Part shown: in pieces, positions 63,712 through 64,000 of the stretch
Layout: each line of letters starts with the position of its first letter
How positions within the stretch are numbered: position 1 is the first letter of the stretch
NCBI GenBank assembly: GCA_947259215.1
Contig: CAMYLJ010000022.1
Location: forward strand, 1-64,000
Length of the DNA stretch: 64,000 nucleotides
Direction of reading: 5' to 3'
Origin: an uncultured delta proteobacterium
GTDB taxonomy: Bacteria; Myxococcota_A; UBA9160; JAFDET01
The notes under the pieces: generated by a model
Databases searched by the model: none
The model's input: only the letters and a program-made list of their open reading frames with translations
Told to the model about the DNA's origin: nothing
Program-made: the position numbers and the translations under genes

Positions 63712-64000
63712 CGCCTCCCGGCCTGCGCCGCAGCGAGTCACACCTGGAAGGCAGCGGCGGCCTCCCCCTCTTCCGCCGCTCGTGGCTCGCGCCGGATCCG
63801 CCGGAGCGCGTGCTGGTGGTGGTCCACGGGCTGGGCGAGCACAGCGGGCGCTACCAGGACCTGGGCAGCTGGTTCGCGCAGCGCGGCTCGGCCGTGCACG
63901 CCTACGACCAGCGCGGCCACGGCCGCTCCGGAGGCGAGCCGGGACACGTGGAGCGCTTCGAGCATCTGCTGGACGACCTGGAGCGCGTGCTCGCGAGCGT
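63708..64000 (+). CDS. Alpha/beta hydrolase, monoacylglycerol-lipase-like (cut by window end)
   Basis: First about 97 codons from GTG 63708, overlapping the preceding stop (GTGA). VLVVVHGLGEHSGRYQDLGS and VHAYDQRGHGRSGGEPGHVE are the oxyanion HGLGEHSGRY and YDxRGHGxS marks of lysophospholipase/monoglyceride lipases. The nucleophile and the rest lie beyond position 64000. Confidence 0.85.
   Translation, partial: MTPPGLRRSESHLEGSGGLPLFRRSWLAPDPPERVLVVVHGLGEHSGRYQDLGSWFAQRGSAVHAYDQRGHGRSGGEPGHVERFEHLLDDLERVLAS

Overview
High-GC, densely packed bacterial chromosomal DNA. Gene content suggests an uncultured Gram-negative bacterium of the broad deltaproteobacterial (Myxococcota/Binatota-like) kind: outer-membrane-style lipoproteins and Lgt, ETF:ubiquinone oxidoreductase, many acyl-CoA enzymes, a PEP-CTERM protein, a class II (B12) ribonucleotide reductase and an F420:NADPH reductase. 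This placement is inference; no rRNA, tRNA or marker gene is present.

1-8.9 kb is an integron-type gene-cassette array. Small unrelated genes, nearly all on the + strand, are separated by attC-like sites with core boxes GCCTGAC/GCCCAAC on the left and GTCAGGC/GTTGGGC/ATTAGGC on the right, inner boxes that pair with one unpaired G, and two length classes (about 184 bp and 58-135 bp). Seven cassette genes take their stop codon from the attC box. Cargo: two DUF4336 proteins, a proline-iminopeptidase-like hydrolase, VOC, NIPSNAP, DUF1330 and GNAT proteins, a c'-like cytochrome, several small membrane proteins, a HAD-like chimera, and one antisense gene for a zinc-finger plus histone-fold protein. 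No integrase is in the window; it would be expected to the left if it exists. 8.9-11.7 kb (EXPERA/TMEM97-like, MAPEG, hydrolase, GNAT, VOC) resembles cassette cargo with eroded sites and grades into the core chromosome.

11.7-27 kb holds many short, mostly + strand genes: COQ4-like, GFA, VOC, GNAT, CysE, UPF0016, flavin/F420-type split-barrel, heme-binding, VOC-DUF4345 fusion, HCCA isomerase, serine/threonine dehydratase and EgtB. 27-36 kb holds endonuclease V, a SWIM-SNF2 helicase, a DegT aminotransferase and a regulated module: TetR, epoxide-hydrolase-like protein and FAD monooxygenase, divergent from an LLM flavin monooxygenase across a palindrome.

36-50 kb is largely lipid and CoA metabolism (UbiB-like kinase, dienoyl-CoA isomerase-like crotonase, thioesterase, CaiB CoA-transferase, acyl-CoA dehydrogenase), with glutamate-family dehydrogenase, SDR, a PEP-CTERM protein whose signal peptide is split at a C8 tract, cupredoxin, histidinol-phosphatase-like, TPR, YdjC deacetylase and F420 reductase genes. 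51-54 kb is nrdJ, frameshifted by a perfect 16-bp tandem duplication. 54-64 kb holds a matrixin-like lipoprotein, SppA, an IMPase-like enzyme, ETF-QO, TetR-Lgt, a PAS histidine kinase, a lytic transglycosylase and a truncated lipase.

A palindromic interspersed element (ends GGGGACGTTGGTT...AACCAACGTCCCC) occurs three times, each exactly between convergent genes, where it supplies stop codons and probably terminates transcription from both sides.
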